From: Heloderma charlesbogerti
Lineage: Eukaryota; Chordata; Lepidosauria; Squamata; Helodermatidae
DNA: 64,000 bases
Direction of reading: 5' to 3'
Assembly (NCBI GenBank): GCA_026122225.1
Contig: JANEZZ010002067.1
Coordinates: forward strand, 868,001-932,000
Shown here: positions 24,247 to 34,996 of the stretch, piece by piece
How positions within the stretch are numbered: position 1 is the first letter of the stretch
Layout of the letters: each line of letters opens with the position of its first letter
Translations under genes and position numbers: made by a program
The notes under the pieces: generated by a model
What the model was told of the DNA's origin: nothing
Databases searched by the model: none
What the model saw: only the letters and a program-made list of their open reading frames with translations

Positions 24247-24392
24247 CATTGCTGAAGGCTATATATTACCTCCAGTATCGGAGGCAGTATGCCACTGTAT
24301 GCCAACTCTAGGGAAGGATGCTATTGCGCTCATGCCCTGGATTAGACAGGCTTTTAGGCTGATCCAGCATGGCCCTTCTTATGCTTAATCCC
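24247..24392. repeat. Interspersed repeat, second copy of the 1-125 type
   Basis: ACCTCCAGTATCGGAGGCAG, then GGATGCTATTGCGCTCATG and GCTGATCCAGCATGGCCC ending at CTTATGCTTA. The family is not named. Confidence 0.55.
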
Positions 24393-25144
24393 ACAGTGGA
24401 TCTGGTGGATAGCTAGTATACAAACATATTCAACAGCTTTTTCTATGCATATAGGCAGTTATACTGGGATCGGAGGAGGTGAAAGGGGTCCATGTTTTTG
24501 TGTCCAGGTCCATGTATTTATATGCTTGTGACCTAACTCAGAGTTTTGAGTGATAGTGAACTAGGAACTTGAGCTGAAACCTGAAGAAGTCCAGTATATG
24601 TCTATTTCTACTAATGAGAAGACAAATTGCATCCTTAAGGAGGAGGAACAAAGATTCTGTGATAAGCAACCACCACATCCATAGCTCTGCCGAGTCACTG
24701 AGGCCAAGGCGAGAAGCAGTGGGAGTGGGACAGGATTCTGCATTTTCCATCCCATTTACTCCAATGGGACAGAAATAACTATGCCAGCCCTAGGATTGGT
24801 GTAGCTTGGGGCCACTTTTGTGGATGCATTGGTGGAACAAGGAAGCCTTGGATCCCATGGATCCATAGCCGCTCCAACATGCCCCCAGAACACTCGGTTT
24901 TGCTTCCTACTGGCCATAGAATACCACCAGTGAAGCTGTCCATTGTCATACCAGGAGGCTGTTGGCAGCACAGGTGCTATCGTGCCAGCAGACCTCCCTC
25001 TCTGCTGGCAGAGCAGCACATATTCCACTTCCTACGGCCCCTCAACCAGCCCCCCAGTGAAGATAGGATTGTTCCCAACATTTTTAAAAGAGATCCTAGA
25101 AATTCCCCAAAGACAAGATAGGGATAAAGAACCAGTGCCATGTT
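24393..25144. other. No gene seen
   Basis: Overlapping antiparallel frames only. 24735-24800 (CCCATTTACTCCAATGGGAC) looks like a worn MITE centre. Confidence 0.4.
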
Positions 25145-25378
25145 AGGGGCTAGAGTGTAGGACTTGGAGCCGGGAGATCTGGGTTCTAGTCCCCACTCAG
25201 CCATGGAAGCTTACTGGGTGACTTTGGGCCAGTCACAGACTCTCAGGCCAACCTACCTCACAGGGTTGTTTTTGTGAAGATAAAATGGAGAGGAGGAGGA
25301 TAATGTGAGCCACCTTGGGTTTCTTGCAAGAAGAAAAAAAGGCGGGATATAAATGCAATAAATAAATAAATAAATAAC
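25145..25378 (+). mobile_element. tRNA-derived CORE (MIR-like) SINE, full-length type
   Basis: The head carries a B-box-like GGGTTCTAGTCCCCACTC. The body has the CORE-type GGTGACTTTGGGCCAGTCAC, then CTACCTCACAGGGTTGTT. The 3' part GGCGGGATATAAATGCAATA ends in (AAAT)n. The tail resembles the L2 3' end (GGGCGGTATAGAAATG plus AAATA repeats), so mobilisation by L2 is likely. A second copy lies at 35655-35885 on the minus strand. Confidence 0.8.
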
Positions 25379-25431
25379 ATTCTAATGGGGGGCGGTATGG
25401 AAGATCAGGGACTGTCCCTACTAAAGAGAGA

Positions 25432-26040
25432 GTTTATTTATTACATTTTTATACCACCCCGTAGCTGAAGCTCTCTGGGCGGTTCACAACAATTAAAATG
25501 CAAAAATATGAAACAATAAAATATAGATGATAAAATATTTTATTTATGTATTTATTTAATTTCTTAATCACCCATCTGGCCGGTCACCCGGCCACTCTGG
25601 TTGATGTACAATAATACAGTTTAAAAACAATAAAATTACACAAAACATCATTTTCTAAAATTTCCCTGGGCCACCCCAAATGCCTGCCTGAACAACCAAG
25701 TTTTCAACACCTGGCGGAAGCTCATTAAAGAGAGGGCATGGCAGAGTTCCCTAGGGAGGGAGTTCCACAGAGTGGAGGCCACCACAGAGAAGGCCCTCTC
25801 CCTCGTCCCCACCAGTCTAGCTGTCCTCGCTGATGGGACAGAGAGAAGGCCATCTGAGGCTTATCTTGTTGAGTGGCCTGTCTGGTGTTGCTGGAGGCAC
25901 TCCTTTGAGATAGGCTGGGCTGGAACCATATAGAGTTTTAAAGGTCAAAACCAATACCTTGAATTTGACCCGGAAAACAACAAAATATTTGTTGTTTAAA
26001 TGTTTAAAACTACAATATAAAAATGAAATAATCAAAGAGA
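25432..26040 (-). mobile_element. L2 LINE 3' fragment, minus strand
   Basis: The (AAAT)-side tail and CTCTGGGCGGTTCACAAC mark the 3' end at the left. Upstream on the minus strand the UTR leads into ORF2 C-terminal coding: FSVVASTLWNSLP, then, nearer the 5' side, FKVLVLTFKTLYGSSPAYL (about 25880-25970), with frame breaks between. It is the same domain order as the 45 kb L2, in a different subfamily. Confidence 0.8.
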
Positions 26041-26295
26041 GCTAGCACCAAGAAATTTAAAATGCAGTGCCAGATAAAAACAAACTAAAATGCCTGGGGG
26101 AATAAGAAGGACTTCACCTGGCACCTAAAAAAACAGTTGACACATCTGTAGTTCTCCTCTGATTTCCCCCCTTCTCCAAACTAAAAGGCTTCAAAATGTC
26201 TGCTACTCTTCATACCAAACAGCCCGTGCAGCATTTTGTGAGACACTGACCTCAGTGATGTAATGGAGGAGTCAGGATGGTCATTCATCATATGG

Positions 26296-26432
26296 AGCAC
26301 TCTTCCCAAACTTGGTGCCCTCCGCGTGTGTTGGACTAAAACTCCCATTATCCCCAGTAGCCAATCTGGCTGGGGATAAGGGGGATTGTAGTCCAAGACA
26401 TCTGGAGGGCACAGGGCTCTGGAAGGCTGATG
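26296..26432. mobile_element. hAT-like palindromic MITE, copy 3
   Basis: CTTGGTGCCCTCCGCGTGTG and AAACTCCCATTATCCCC are mirrored by GGGGATAAGGGGGATTG and ACATCTGGAGGGCAC. Confidence 0.75.
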
Positions 26433-27386
26433 TAATATCTTTGCAACTCACTTTCTATGACTAATTGTTTGGAATGACTCAGCTTTTCAAAATGGTACCA
26501 AGAAACTATAGATATTTAGACAATAAATATTTAGACAATAGTGCCAGAAATATTTGCAGATTGTTCATGTATGTATGGAAAATTTAAATGATACAGATCT
26601 GGAGGGCTTTACTGATTATACCTCATTGCTATCTGCACTGGACATCAGCTTCCAGGGAATGGTTCTTTTTTGACAATGCAGTTCTGGGAGATGAATAATG
26701 TTTGCATACTAAAAAGCTGTCCTTTCCAATATTCATATTCTATCTTTCAGGGCAAAGCCCTCCAAAGGCAGCTCAAATAAACAATTAAATCAAATACAGG
26801 AATATCTACTGACCAATTATCATGTGGTTTACCTATCTTCAGAACATTATGCTAGCTGAAAAAATGACTAAACAGATAAGGGCACAAAGGCAACAAAAAG
26901 AATCCAACAACTTCCATACAATTTGGTCTAAATTTATTGTTTTTATTAATGAACAAGGGTCCTAAAGAAAACCACCATCATCCCATGGGCATATGTGGAA
27001 AGATACGTTTAGATAATTACAACTCACTCTTAAATCCCAGATGAACATTTGTGGATAAATATAAGACTATTAATGTACTGAACCTCCTGTGAGTCTGGTT
27101 AAACTTAATTGTAGTTTAATTTCTTATGTAATCTTTGTGTTTTGCTAGTTGAAACATTGTAATGTTTTCTATATAGTCATTGCTGATATTATAAGCAGGT
27201 AACTTAAACCTCAATACAAATAACTGTAAAACAGCATAAAATACAACTAAAACTATCTTATCACACTTACAAAACTAAAAACAGCAGTCCAAAAAATAGT
27301 GTTAAGGTCTGTATTAGAGTCTGTTTCTCTATTTTAAATGAGCAGCTGTGGGCCTTATAGAAGATGAGCTTATTTAGTGGGAAATA
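26433..27386. other. No gene seen; AT-rich
   Basis: No repeat or exon recognised. Confidence 0.45.
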
Positions 27387-27480
27387 GAATCATAGAATCA
27401 TGGAGTAGTAGGGTTGGAAGGGGACTATAACACCATCGAGTCCAGCCCGTAGATAAAGGGGCCTCAGAAACTGAGTATCT
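27387..27480 (-). mobile_element. CR1 LINE 3' end, minus strand
   Basis: ATAGAATCATAGAATCATGG is the reverse complement of the CR1 terminal ATTCTATG repeats. GTAGGGTTGGAAGGGGACTA and CATCGAGTCCAGCCC follow, as in the CR1 3' UTR. Confidence 0.8.
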
Positions 27481-28172
27481 GAAATCAATCTGCCTCAAAA
27501 TCTCTTGCCGAAATGTGTGCTGAGAAGACAAGAAAGGGGCTGCTTAAGACAGGAAGGTTGTCATGTTCACTTTTCTGTTGTCACCTAAGCCCAATCTACA
27601 TGGGTAATGTACTGTGGTGCTACTGCACCTCACACACAGGGGTGACACATGATGTTATCCCCAATCTGTATCAGTCCCGGATTTTCTTTCCATAAAAACC
27701 ACATTTTTGCAAAGTCCTCTTGTGGTGGATTTTCTAGTTACTGCGACTTCCATGCATTTTGGGACTCAGTGTGTCCTAAACTTGCGGTACTAGTCCAGGG
27801 GGGAGGAGGAGTGGCTGGCTTCAGTGCTGCGAGGAGGAATGGAAAGTTGCGTCAGCTAAGGGTGGACCCGACAGGAATGGAAGGAGGTAACCCTTCTTGT
27901 TGGCTTCACATTCCACTGACCATGGGGGGGGGGTGTTTGTGAACGCATACCTGCTCCAATGAGCTGAATGAATGAGACACATTCTCTCCTTTGTCTTTTT
28001 TATTTCTTTGCCTCAAGGCACAACTAGGTGGCATGGATAACCATGTCTCCTCAGAAGTAAATCACATTCTCTTGGATGAGGCTTACTCCTCAGAAAGTCA
28101 GCATGTTGCTTTTGGGATGACTTTTTTTTTAAAAAAAATCTCCACTCTTTCTCACCAGGCATCAGGAATGTA
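27481..28172. other. No gene seen
   Basis: Frame 27649-27942 has no domain. Poly-G and poly-T/A runs occur near 27925 and 28125. Confidence 0.45.
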
Positions 28173-28306
28173 AAAAAGAAGAAGAAGATGAAGATGAAGA
28201 TGAAGAAGGAAGGAAGGAAGGAAAGGAAGGAAAGGAAGGAAAGGAAGGAAAGGAAGGAAAGGAAGGAAAGGAAGGAAAGGAAGGAAAGGAAGGAAAGGAA
28301 GGAAAC
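28173..28306. repeat. (GAA/GAT)n followed by (GGAAA)n satellite-like run
   Basis: GAAGAAGATGAAGATGAAG passes into a long array of AAGGAAAGG units. The minus-strand frame over it encodes only a repeating leucine/serine/phenylalanine string. Confidence 0.95.
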
Positions 28307-29097
28307 CTGTTGATGTCCCAAGACTCTGCCTACATAGCCAAATTAATGCAGTTTAAGTTTACATTTGTCTCAGAAAAGCAAGATTTATATTAAGTCTACA
28401 CAGGATTAATTGGCTATGCTTACCATGGGAGGAGTAGATGCAAATTCAAGAAAATGCATTTTTAAACTGCATCAGCACCAGAAAATGCCTCTGTGTAGTT
28501 TGGGCCCTAGATATTTTATTCAGAAATATAGTAACTAAGTTCACAGTTAGTTTTTAATGTAGGCTGGCTGTGATAGATCAAGCTGTATATGGCAGATCAC
28601 AAGAAGAGAGATGAAAACCCCTGATGAAATGATTGGGAGTGTGACAGGGTCTGATCTCTCCCTCTATGCTCTGTTTGCCTCCAAACCTCCTCTCGCCAGT
28701 TTACCTGGCTACAGATGCTCCACTGGTACTGAGCAGAAGAGAATGAAGTCATTGTCTCTTCCCTTCTCCCTCCAGGCTCCAGTACCTGCAGCACTGCTAT
28801 AGCAATGACCCAGGCACCAGTTTCCCAGCCCTGGGAAACTATATTTCCCAGGGCTGTTGATGTCTGCAGAACATATAATATGAGCAACGAGTTCACAGCC
28901 CAAGTCTGGACAATTATGGACTTCGACAGCATCCATGATGACAAGAAGTTCAACAAGCTTCCTGTTTCACATTCAAATACAGCCCACCAGGAAATCAAGA
29001 CACCTCTTTATTTTGCAGCCACCTTGGGACTGGTTAGTATAGTGTCGGATTAGTTTTAATTTCCTCAGTCTGGATCAGCTCAACATTTTTGGTGAGC
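28307..29097. other. No accepted gene; antiparallel frames unresolved
   Basis: 28597-28998 (minus, 133 codons) lies opposite shorter plus-strand frames. A direct doubling, TTTCCCAGCCCTGGGAAACT then TTTCCCAGGGCTG, sits near 28830. I recognise no domain and treat the frames as chance. Confidence 0.35.
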
Positions 29098-29120
29098 AGA
29101 GAGAAAGAAAGAAAGAACGA

Positions 29121-29160
<40 letters not shown>

Positions 29161-29209
29161 CCTCTTTTATTTCTGAGGAAAGAAAGACCTCTTTTATTTC
29201 TGAGAGTTC
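29098..29209. repeat. (GAAA)n run with a duplicated 27-bp flank
   Basis: After the GAAA array (29098-29160), GACCTCTTTTATTTCTGAG occurs twice, separated by GAAAGAAA. This suggests slippage that copied the flank. Confidence 0.85.
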
Positions 29210-29392
29210 TCTCCTGGCTAATAATATTGTCCCATAGATCATGATGGTGCTAAGCACATGTACCTTATTGTATTCCCCCCCGGAAAATGTAGCTCAACAA
29301 CCCTTTCCGTCCCTGCCAAAACAAACATACCCAAGGTCTAGTTACGACGACTGGCTTTTCTGCTCTTTTAATCTTCTATTATCTCATACATA

Positions 29393-29433
29393 ATACACAC
29401 ACACACACACACAGACAGAGAGACAGAGATTTA
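29393..29433. repeat. (CA)n and (GA)n simple repeat
   Basis: Read directly. Confidence 0.85.
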
Positions 29434-30604
29434 ATATGAATGTGAATAGTAAATAAATAAGACAGCAATCCTCACTCTCCACCCCCAAATCCACTGGTTG
29501 GAGGGAGTTAGGATGGAGTCAGAAGTGCCTCTTTGCCAGCAAACAGGAGCTTTGACGTCAGGGGAATACATCTGCTCCAGCACCCTGCATTGAACCCACA
29601 GAAAACCTCATGGGCAGAGATCCCTCACTGGCATTCTGAGCAGGAAGGTTGGAGATTGCCTTGGATCTACTGGACCCAAAGTCTCTCCCTTCCTCCAAGA
29701 AGCCCCAGGGGCCTGTCACCTACACCAGCCAGGAGCTGGCATAAATAATTTCCTCCCCTTTTAAACCAATTTTAAATCAGTGTAGTAGGGACTTAAGAGG
29801 TGACGGATCATCTGCCACTTCACTTCCCCCACTCTATTTAAGACTGCTCTGAAAATAATTAAGTAGTAGTATTTGAGTCCAACTCTGATGCCTGCATGAG
29901 TTTGCTCGAAGGTTTTGCTGTATCACACTAAAGGCTTTTCCAACATGCGCGAAGCTGGGTCATTCACTTGTAATGAATATTAAACAAATACAACTAAGTT
30001 AAATAATGAAACTCCCTCCATGCAAAGAAGTTCCTATTCATCACAATCACTGTGTCTTCATACCCCAGTTCTTAGAAAAATCATGTATATCTTATGTTAG
30101 GGTGATTATAAGTTTCTGCACTTATTTAAAATCCTTTATGAGCTGTATTCCCTACACAGGTCACTAACTAAATCGATTTAGTGCCTTACTAAATCTGGTG
30201 AAATTACAGTGGTGAAATCTGCCAGAGAAAGGTTTTTTGGGACAGTTCTCCTGCTGAATACAAAATACACATTCCACTAGGCATTAGAACTTACTTTAAA
30301 AAAGAGGTTTTCCTCCAAGGCTCTTCTTAGAATTTGATAACTCCTCAATTATCAGGGGAAAGACTGTTTGCCCTACTATATGAGGGAAATATTGAAATCA
30401 GGAGATTAGCAAACTCTAAAGCTAGGAAAAAAATGAAGTCCCTACAGCTAGCCTTTAGCATTCAGGTGGAGCCCTGTAAGTTCAGCCAATAATACATGTC
30501 AATGGTGTGACATAAGCACATTATGCCAATAATATTTTATTGGAGCTGGGAATTGCTTGAATACATTGTGAAGTTACAGGGTAATCATATGGTAGCACTA
30601 TTGG
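29434..30604. other. No gene seen; possible worn LINE near 30090-30370
   Basis: 30090-30370 has the feel of an old LINE 3' region (a basic coding-like stretch then AT-rich sequence), but no motif is clear enough to assign. Confidence 0.35.
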
Positions 30605-30815
30605 TTCAAACAACAAAGAGCCTTGTGGCAACTTAAAGATTAACACATTTGCATTTCAATTCCCTCTGACAACACACTACATCTCCTCCTCTCCCCTCCC
30701 CTCCCCAGCATGTGTATATAAATCTGCTAATTTTAGTTTATCTGATGAAGTGAAGTGGAAAGCTTATGCCAGAATAAATGTGATAGACTTTAAAGTGCCA
30801 CAAAACTCTCTAGTT
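30605..30815. mobile_element. Inverted-repeat interspersed element
   Basis: AGAGCCTTGTGGCAACTTAA at the left is complementary to CTTTAAAGTGCCACAAAACT at the right. TCTGATGAAGTGAAGTGG and AAAGCTTATGCCAGAATAA in between are typical of a repeat widespread in reptiles. I cannot assign its class. Confidence 0.6.
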
Positions 30816-30864
30816 TTTGCTGGAACAGGCTGAGATGGCTATCCTTCTGGAAACTATGTATTTA

Positions 30865-31291
30865 GGGAGCAATCCTACGTGGGCAGGCGGTCTCCTTCGA
30901 ACTCAGAGGTGACCGCCTACCCAATACAGGGCGGGCGGAGCATGGAGGAGATCTCCTCCACACTCTGGCCTCCCTGCATTCGCGGCTGGATGGCCGATTT
31001 TGGCTGTCTAGCTGCAGGACTTCGGAGTGGCAGGGGGGAGGCCGGACGATGCATAGGAAGAGTCATGCCGGCACTTCCATACTCCCTGGCCCTCCCTGCC
31101 CCTGGAAAAGCCCCCTTTCACCCCACTCTGCGCTGCTCTTCCAAGCACAGACCCTGGGGGCCTCTTGCAAGGTGGTGGGGTTGGGAGTGGGGAGGCAGTG
31201 TTCTGGGAACCAACCTTGGAGCACAGTCTCCAAGATTGCTTCCCAGAACCAAACAATCCTATGGCTGTCCAGCCGCCATAGGATTGCACCC
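30865..31291. mobile_element. Long MITE family A, copy 2, with TTA target duplication
   Basis: The left terminus GGGAGCAATCCTACG and right terminus ATAGGATTGCACCC are flanked by TTA at 30862-30864 and 31292-31294. The interior matches copy 1 (CTCAGAGGTGACCGCCTACC, GGCCGATTTTGGCTGTCTAG). This copy gives the cleanest 3-bp target-site duplication of the long family. Confidence 0.8.
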
Positions 31292-31414
31292 TTATTTACT
31301 TAAAGATTTTCTAACCCACGTTTCAATTCTAAGCATTTCCATGACAGTTTGTATACTCTTTGAAGAAGGATTAAAATGCTCTTTAAAATATCGCAAACCC
31401 CACTGAAACAGCAA

Positions 31415-32640
31415 ATCAGTTGCAGATATACTCCGAGCACCGCTTAACAAGCAACACCAAATATAAAGCTATTCCAATGGCCACTTTGCCAGGCATAATA
31501 CCTCCCAACAGCAAATTCAGAAGCACAATAGCTAGAGAAACAACATTGCCAGGCACTCCAAGAGACTTCCTGGTGACCCTGCTGCGCCCCACCAATGGCT
31601 CACTGACAATAATGAGTCATGAGAAAGCTCCGATCAGCCCAATGCAAAAGCTGAACAGCTACATAACATTATTAAGCTACTGGACACATAACACACACTG
31701 GGGCAGCCATAAAGAGACCCCTGCAAGGGCTTACTCTAGTGGGTACAACAGGCAAGAGGGTAACAAACAACCCCTACATCTGCAAGTTTGCAGTGGGCAC
31801 TGGTTCAAATGCCCTGCTGAAATACATTCTGTCCCTCGAACCAACAGGAGGAAAGAAATGGGCACAATTCTAACCACACTAGCTAGACCACTCCAAGGCC
31901 TGGTGGGCAGGAGGCATGAATAAAGAATCATCAGCCAACCAGGAGGTCTCAAATTCAGCTCCGGGAACAGTGCTCCACATAATACAGTTGCATCAGCACT
32001 CATGCGAAGGAAGGTTTTTGCAAGGAAGACGGCAACATGGGCAAGGAATGTTGGAAACAACCACAGGAAGCTTTGTGAGACAGATCATAGTGATGGAAGA
32101 CAGCCATGGGGCTCAACCTTACCATGGGGACAGGTTTCTCTGCCACCTCTACAAGGCAAAAGGTTCTGGCTGCTGTGCTCACAACAATGACTTTAGATGC
32201 AAACATGTAGACAGCAAGGCTGGAATCCCATCAACCTCTCTACTCCACGTTAACTCCCTAATCACACAATCACAGGCAGGGACAGAAAGCTTTACAGTGG
32301 GCCATGGTGGTGTCCTGGACTATGACACTCAGCTTATTCACCCCCAGCCCCACACATGGCACCCTGGGAGTACAGCCAGATAGTCCAGTACCAAAGAGGA
32401 CCACCATGGGATTGTAGCTGCCCTGAGCAAGGCAGCTTAATGGGAGCTTATAGCCCAACAAAGTTCTGGGGAAAGGCTGTCCGTGATGCACCACTTTCAG
32501 CTGGGTCAGCATCTTCATTGGCTGCAGCTGGGTCCTCTTCCTCATGAGTAAAACCTTGCTCCTGAATAACATCTGGGCAAAAGGGCCTTCTGGTTGCCAG
32601 GCAGGTGCTCTGACAATTACACTGAGTCCCACCTGGGCTA
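31415..32640. other. Unassigned region with long frames on both strands
   Basis: Plus-strand frames of 167 codons (31420-31923) and 155 codons (31916-32383) nearly abut. Minus-strand frames of 109 and 120 codons lie opposite. Stop density is low for 1.2 kb of non-repeat sequence, which could mean a worn coding sequence such as a transposon gene or a processed pseudogene. I compared it by eye with Harbinger, hAT, retroviral and LINE proteins and found no convincing motif. No start context or splice sites stand out. Confidence 0.3.
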
Positions 32641-32858
32641 GAGCTACACATTTTAGAGCTTTTTATTGGCAATGAATTTTGAAGTGCACTGATAACTGTT
32701 GGGGCACATTATGCATTCAGTGTACTGTGTTTCTAGCATTGTTCCTTGCTTTTTATCCCAGATTATCCAACATGGTGCAACAGATGTCATTGTGTGTGCT
32801 ATGAGGTATAAATGCACAAGAGGGATATAGCATCACCATGATCGGATCGGATCAATAT

Positions 32859-33116
32859 TAGGGATGTCAGAGAATTCCGCCACGGATATTGGCCTTGGGG
32901 AAAACGACCAGCTTGTCCCTTACCGCCACCGCTGTAGCAGGTGGGGGTGGAGGGAAGAAGGAGGCACCTATCCTCTGTCCCCCCGACCTGCTGGAGGCCA
33001 AGGCGAGCGGCTGGGGGGTGTCTTCCAATGCTCTTTTCCCCGTGCCAGCCCTTGACAGCTGGCGTGAGGAAGAGGGGCAGTGGCGGCAGCACCCAGCGTT
33101 CGCATTTGGGGGGGCT
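32859..33116. mobile_element. hAT-like element end (B-type), right side lost
   Basis: TAGGGATGTCAGAGAATTCC followed by GCCACGGAT matches, inverted, the terminus at 63259 (ATCCGTGGCAG..ACATCCCTA), and more distantly the B end at 50778. A GC-rich subterminal region contains CCCTTACCGCC, the outward-facing GGTAAG motif seen at the other ends of this group. The right end is not found; sequence of the 5S-containing palindrome follows. Confidence 0.6.
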
Positions 33117-33640
33117 GCTGGCATCTTTGAAGATCTGAAGCTTCACATCGGCCCGGTTGGTTGTTGGATGGGCAACCACCTGGGAATCAGGCTTCCTGCA
33201 TTGAGCAGGGGGTTGTTCTAACCCCTCAAATGAGACTAAGTTTTACCCCCTTCTACCACCCACTTCACTTTTTTTTTTTTTTAAATTAAGGCATTATCTT
33301 TGAAGAATCGTGGCTTCTCTGTGATTTTTTTTTTTTTCCTAATTCAGGCATGATTTTTGAAGATTCGAAGAGGTGAAGCTTCACCTCTTCGAATCTTCGA
33401 ATCTTCAAAGATCATGCCTGAATTGGGGGCGGGGAATCGCGGAGAAGCCACGATTCTTTGAAGATAGCACCTTAATTTTTAAAAAAAGGTGAAGCAGGTG
33501 GTAAAACTTAGTCTCATTTGAAGGGATAGGACAACCCCCTGCTCAGTGCAGGAAGCCTGATTCCCAGGCAGTCGCCCATCCAACTACTGCCCGGGACTGA
33601 CCCTGCTTAGCTTCCAAGATCAGATAAGTGCACACATCTA
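33117..33640. mobile_element. Large palindrome with 5S rRNA-related sequence in both arms
   Basis: The symmetry centre is at 33378/33379 in GAAGAGGTGAAGCTTCACC. The outer arms contain 5S-like sequence: plus strand GTTGGATGGGCAACCACCTG at about 33165, and its reverse complement, CAGGCAGTCGCCCATCCAAC then GACCCTGCTTAGCTTCC, at 33570-33625. Next to each 5S part is CTGCATTGAGCAGGGGG or its complement, the same junction as in the 5S/CR1 SINE at 55795. Inner arms (TTGAAGAATCGTGGCTTCTC and its complement) are neither 5S nor CR1. The two 5S parts are oriented head to head. Confidence 0.75.
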
Positions 33641-34219
33641 GCCCTTTGCTTGTTGCGGAGGAAACATTGAGTGCTGAGGAAGCTATGCGATCAGTAGCCG
33701 GAAGACGATATGGGGCCGTCAAGAGCTGTGATTGGGCAGGAGGGAAATACAGACACCGCTGTATATGGACAGGCAGGGGAGGGGACTACAACCAGATACA
33801 GTAGTGAAGGCAGAAAATCAGGGCACATTAAGGGGAAATACTGGGATATCAGGGTATTGAAAGCAGTAGCATGTAAGCAGGAAATTCTGGTTCCAATTCG
33901 AGGCGGGTACTGCGTAGTGTGAAAGATGGTCGGTGAAACCTCATTGGAAGCGAAAAAACCCATAAGTGTAGATGGGCCTAAAGAGAGGGGGCCTGCAATG
34001 ACTGGCCATGGGGCAGCAAGCCTGGCACCATTAGAAGGCCGTTCATCCAGGCCCAGCAGTAGCCCTGCTGTCCCAGGGGGTTGGGGAATGTGATGACTCC
34101 TCCGCCACCTCTGTAGTGAGCCTGGCAAAGCCCAGTCAAGGTTGAGGGGCAAACTGAGTAGCTGACTTGAGGAAAAATTGACTGAAGAGGGTGGGGACAC
34201 AAGATCAGGCAATCTCAGC
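33641..34219. other. No accepted gene
   Basis: The minus-strand 173-codon frame (33691-34212) is Ser/Pro/Leu-rich with no domain, and a plus-strand frame overlaps it. Confidence 0.4.
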
Positions 34220-34510
34220 AGTGCCCCTGATGTTCACGGAACTCCCTGCCAGAATAAGTGTGATTTGCTCCTAGCATTAATATTTTTAAATGTAAGTTAA
34301 AGAGCTTTTTGTTTACACAAGCATTTGGCTCCTGACTTGTTGGTTTCTATGCCTCTCTGACCGTCTATTAATGTCACATGTTTACCTTTTTTATTGTAAT
34401 AGGGGTTTTTTATTGTTATTTAATTGTTTTGTATTATCAGCATATAAGCTGCTCTGTGCTCCTGTTTTGGAGGAAGTGCAGATTGTAAGAACTGTAAATA
34501 AATAGTTAAT
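34220..34510 (+). mobile_element. LINE 3' end, L2-like, degraded
   Basis: Coding-like GGAACTCCCTGCCAGAATAA (equivalent to the WNSLP motif) is followed by a T-rich UTR and GTAAGAACTGTAAATAAATA. The order matches L2 3' ends elsewhere in the window, but conservation is weak. Confidence 0.45.
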
Positions 34511-34679
34511 TAATAACAGCTACTTTGAGTATCTTCTATTATGTATTTATTCTTACTCCCTTATCCTAAGCATATTACATGAAGTTGGGGCATTCGTTTG
34601 ACAGTGGAACCCCTGTAATATATTCATAATATATTGAAGAGTGTGGCATGAGTCTTATGACTGAGAAAAATTACCTTAA

Positions 34680-34765
34680 TTTTTTCCATCCCATATTGAA
34701 GAATAAGTCAACCAACTGTTTGTACCCAGTAGGTTGACTTATTCTTCAATATGGGATGGAAAAAA
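34680..34765. repeat. Near-perfect 34-bp hairpin
   Basis: TTTTTTCCATCCCATATTGA with AGAATAAGTCAACC forms the left arm. The right arm (34732-34765) is its exact complement as far as I can read, across an 18-base spacer. Neither arm matches another element in the window. Confidence 0.9.
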
Positions 34766-34996
34766 ATATTCTGTACCACACATACTGTGCTACAGAATAG
34801 CAAACTCATTTACACAAGGGAATACAGGCTGTATACACTCATAAATAAAACACAGAGCTAAATCCTGCAGTTCTACTGTTGTCTGAAGGCTGCAATGAAA
34901 ATAGTCATGTAATGCTTGGTGGATGGTGGTTGATTTTTAATTCACAGGTTGAAGTCTGTGATTAGACTATGAAAGCAAAAATAAATAATGGAGGGA

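Noticed and set aside
23303..24388. Chain of plus-strand frames (136, 158 and 106 codons) as exons
   Set aside because: No domain or convincing splice sites. One ends inside a hairpin and another runs into an interspersed repeat.
28013..28321. 102-codon minus-strand frame
   Set aside because: It is the translation of a (GGAAA)n array.
28597..28998. 133-codon minus-strand frame
   Set aside because: Opposed by plus-strand frames, no domain, unlikely composition.
31420..31923. 167-codon frame as a gene or Harbinger transposase
   Set aside because: No DDE-type or other motif could be recognised, and frames on the opposite strand are equally long.
33155..33640. Functional 5S rRNA genes
   Set aside because: The 5S-like pieces are partial, diverged, and joined to a CR1-type junction. 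They fit a 5S-derived SINE better.
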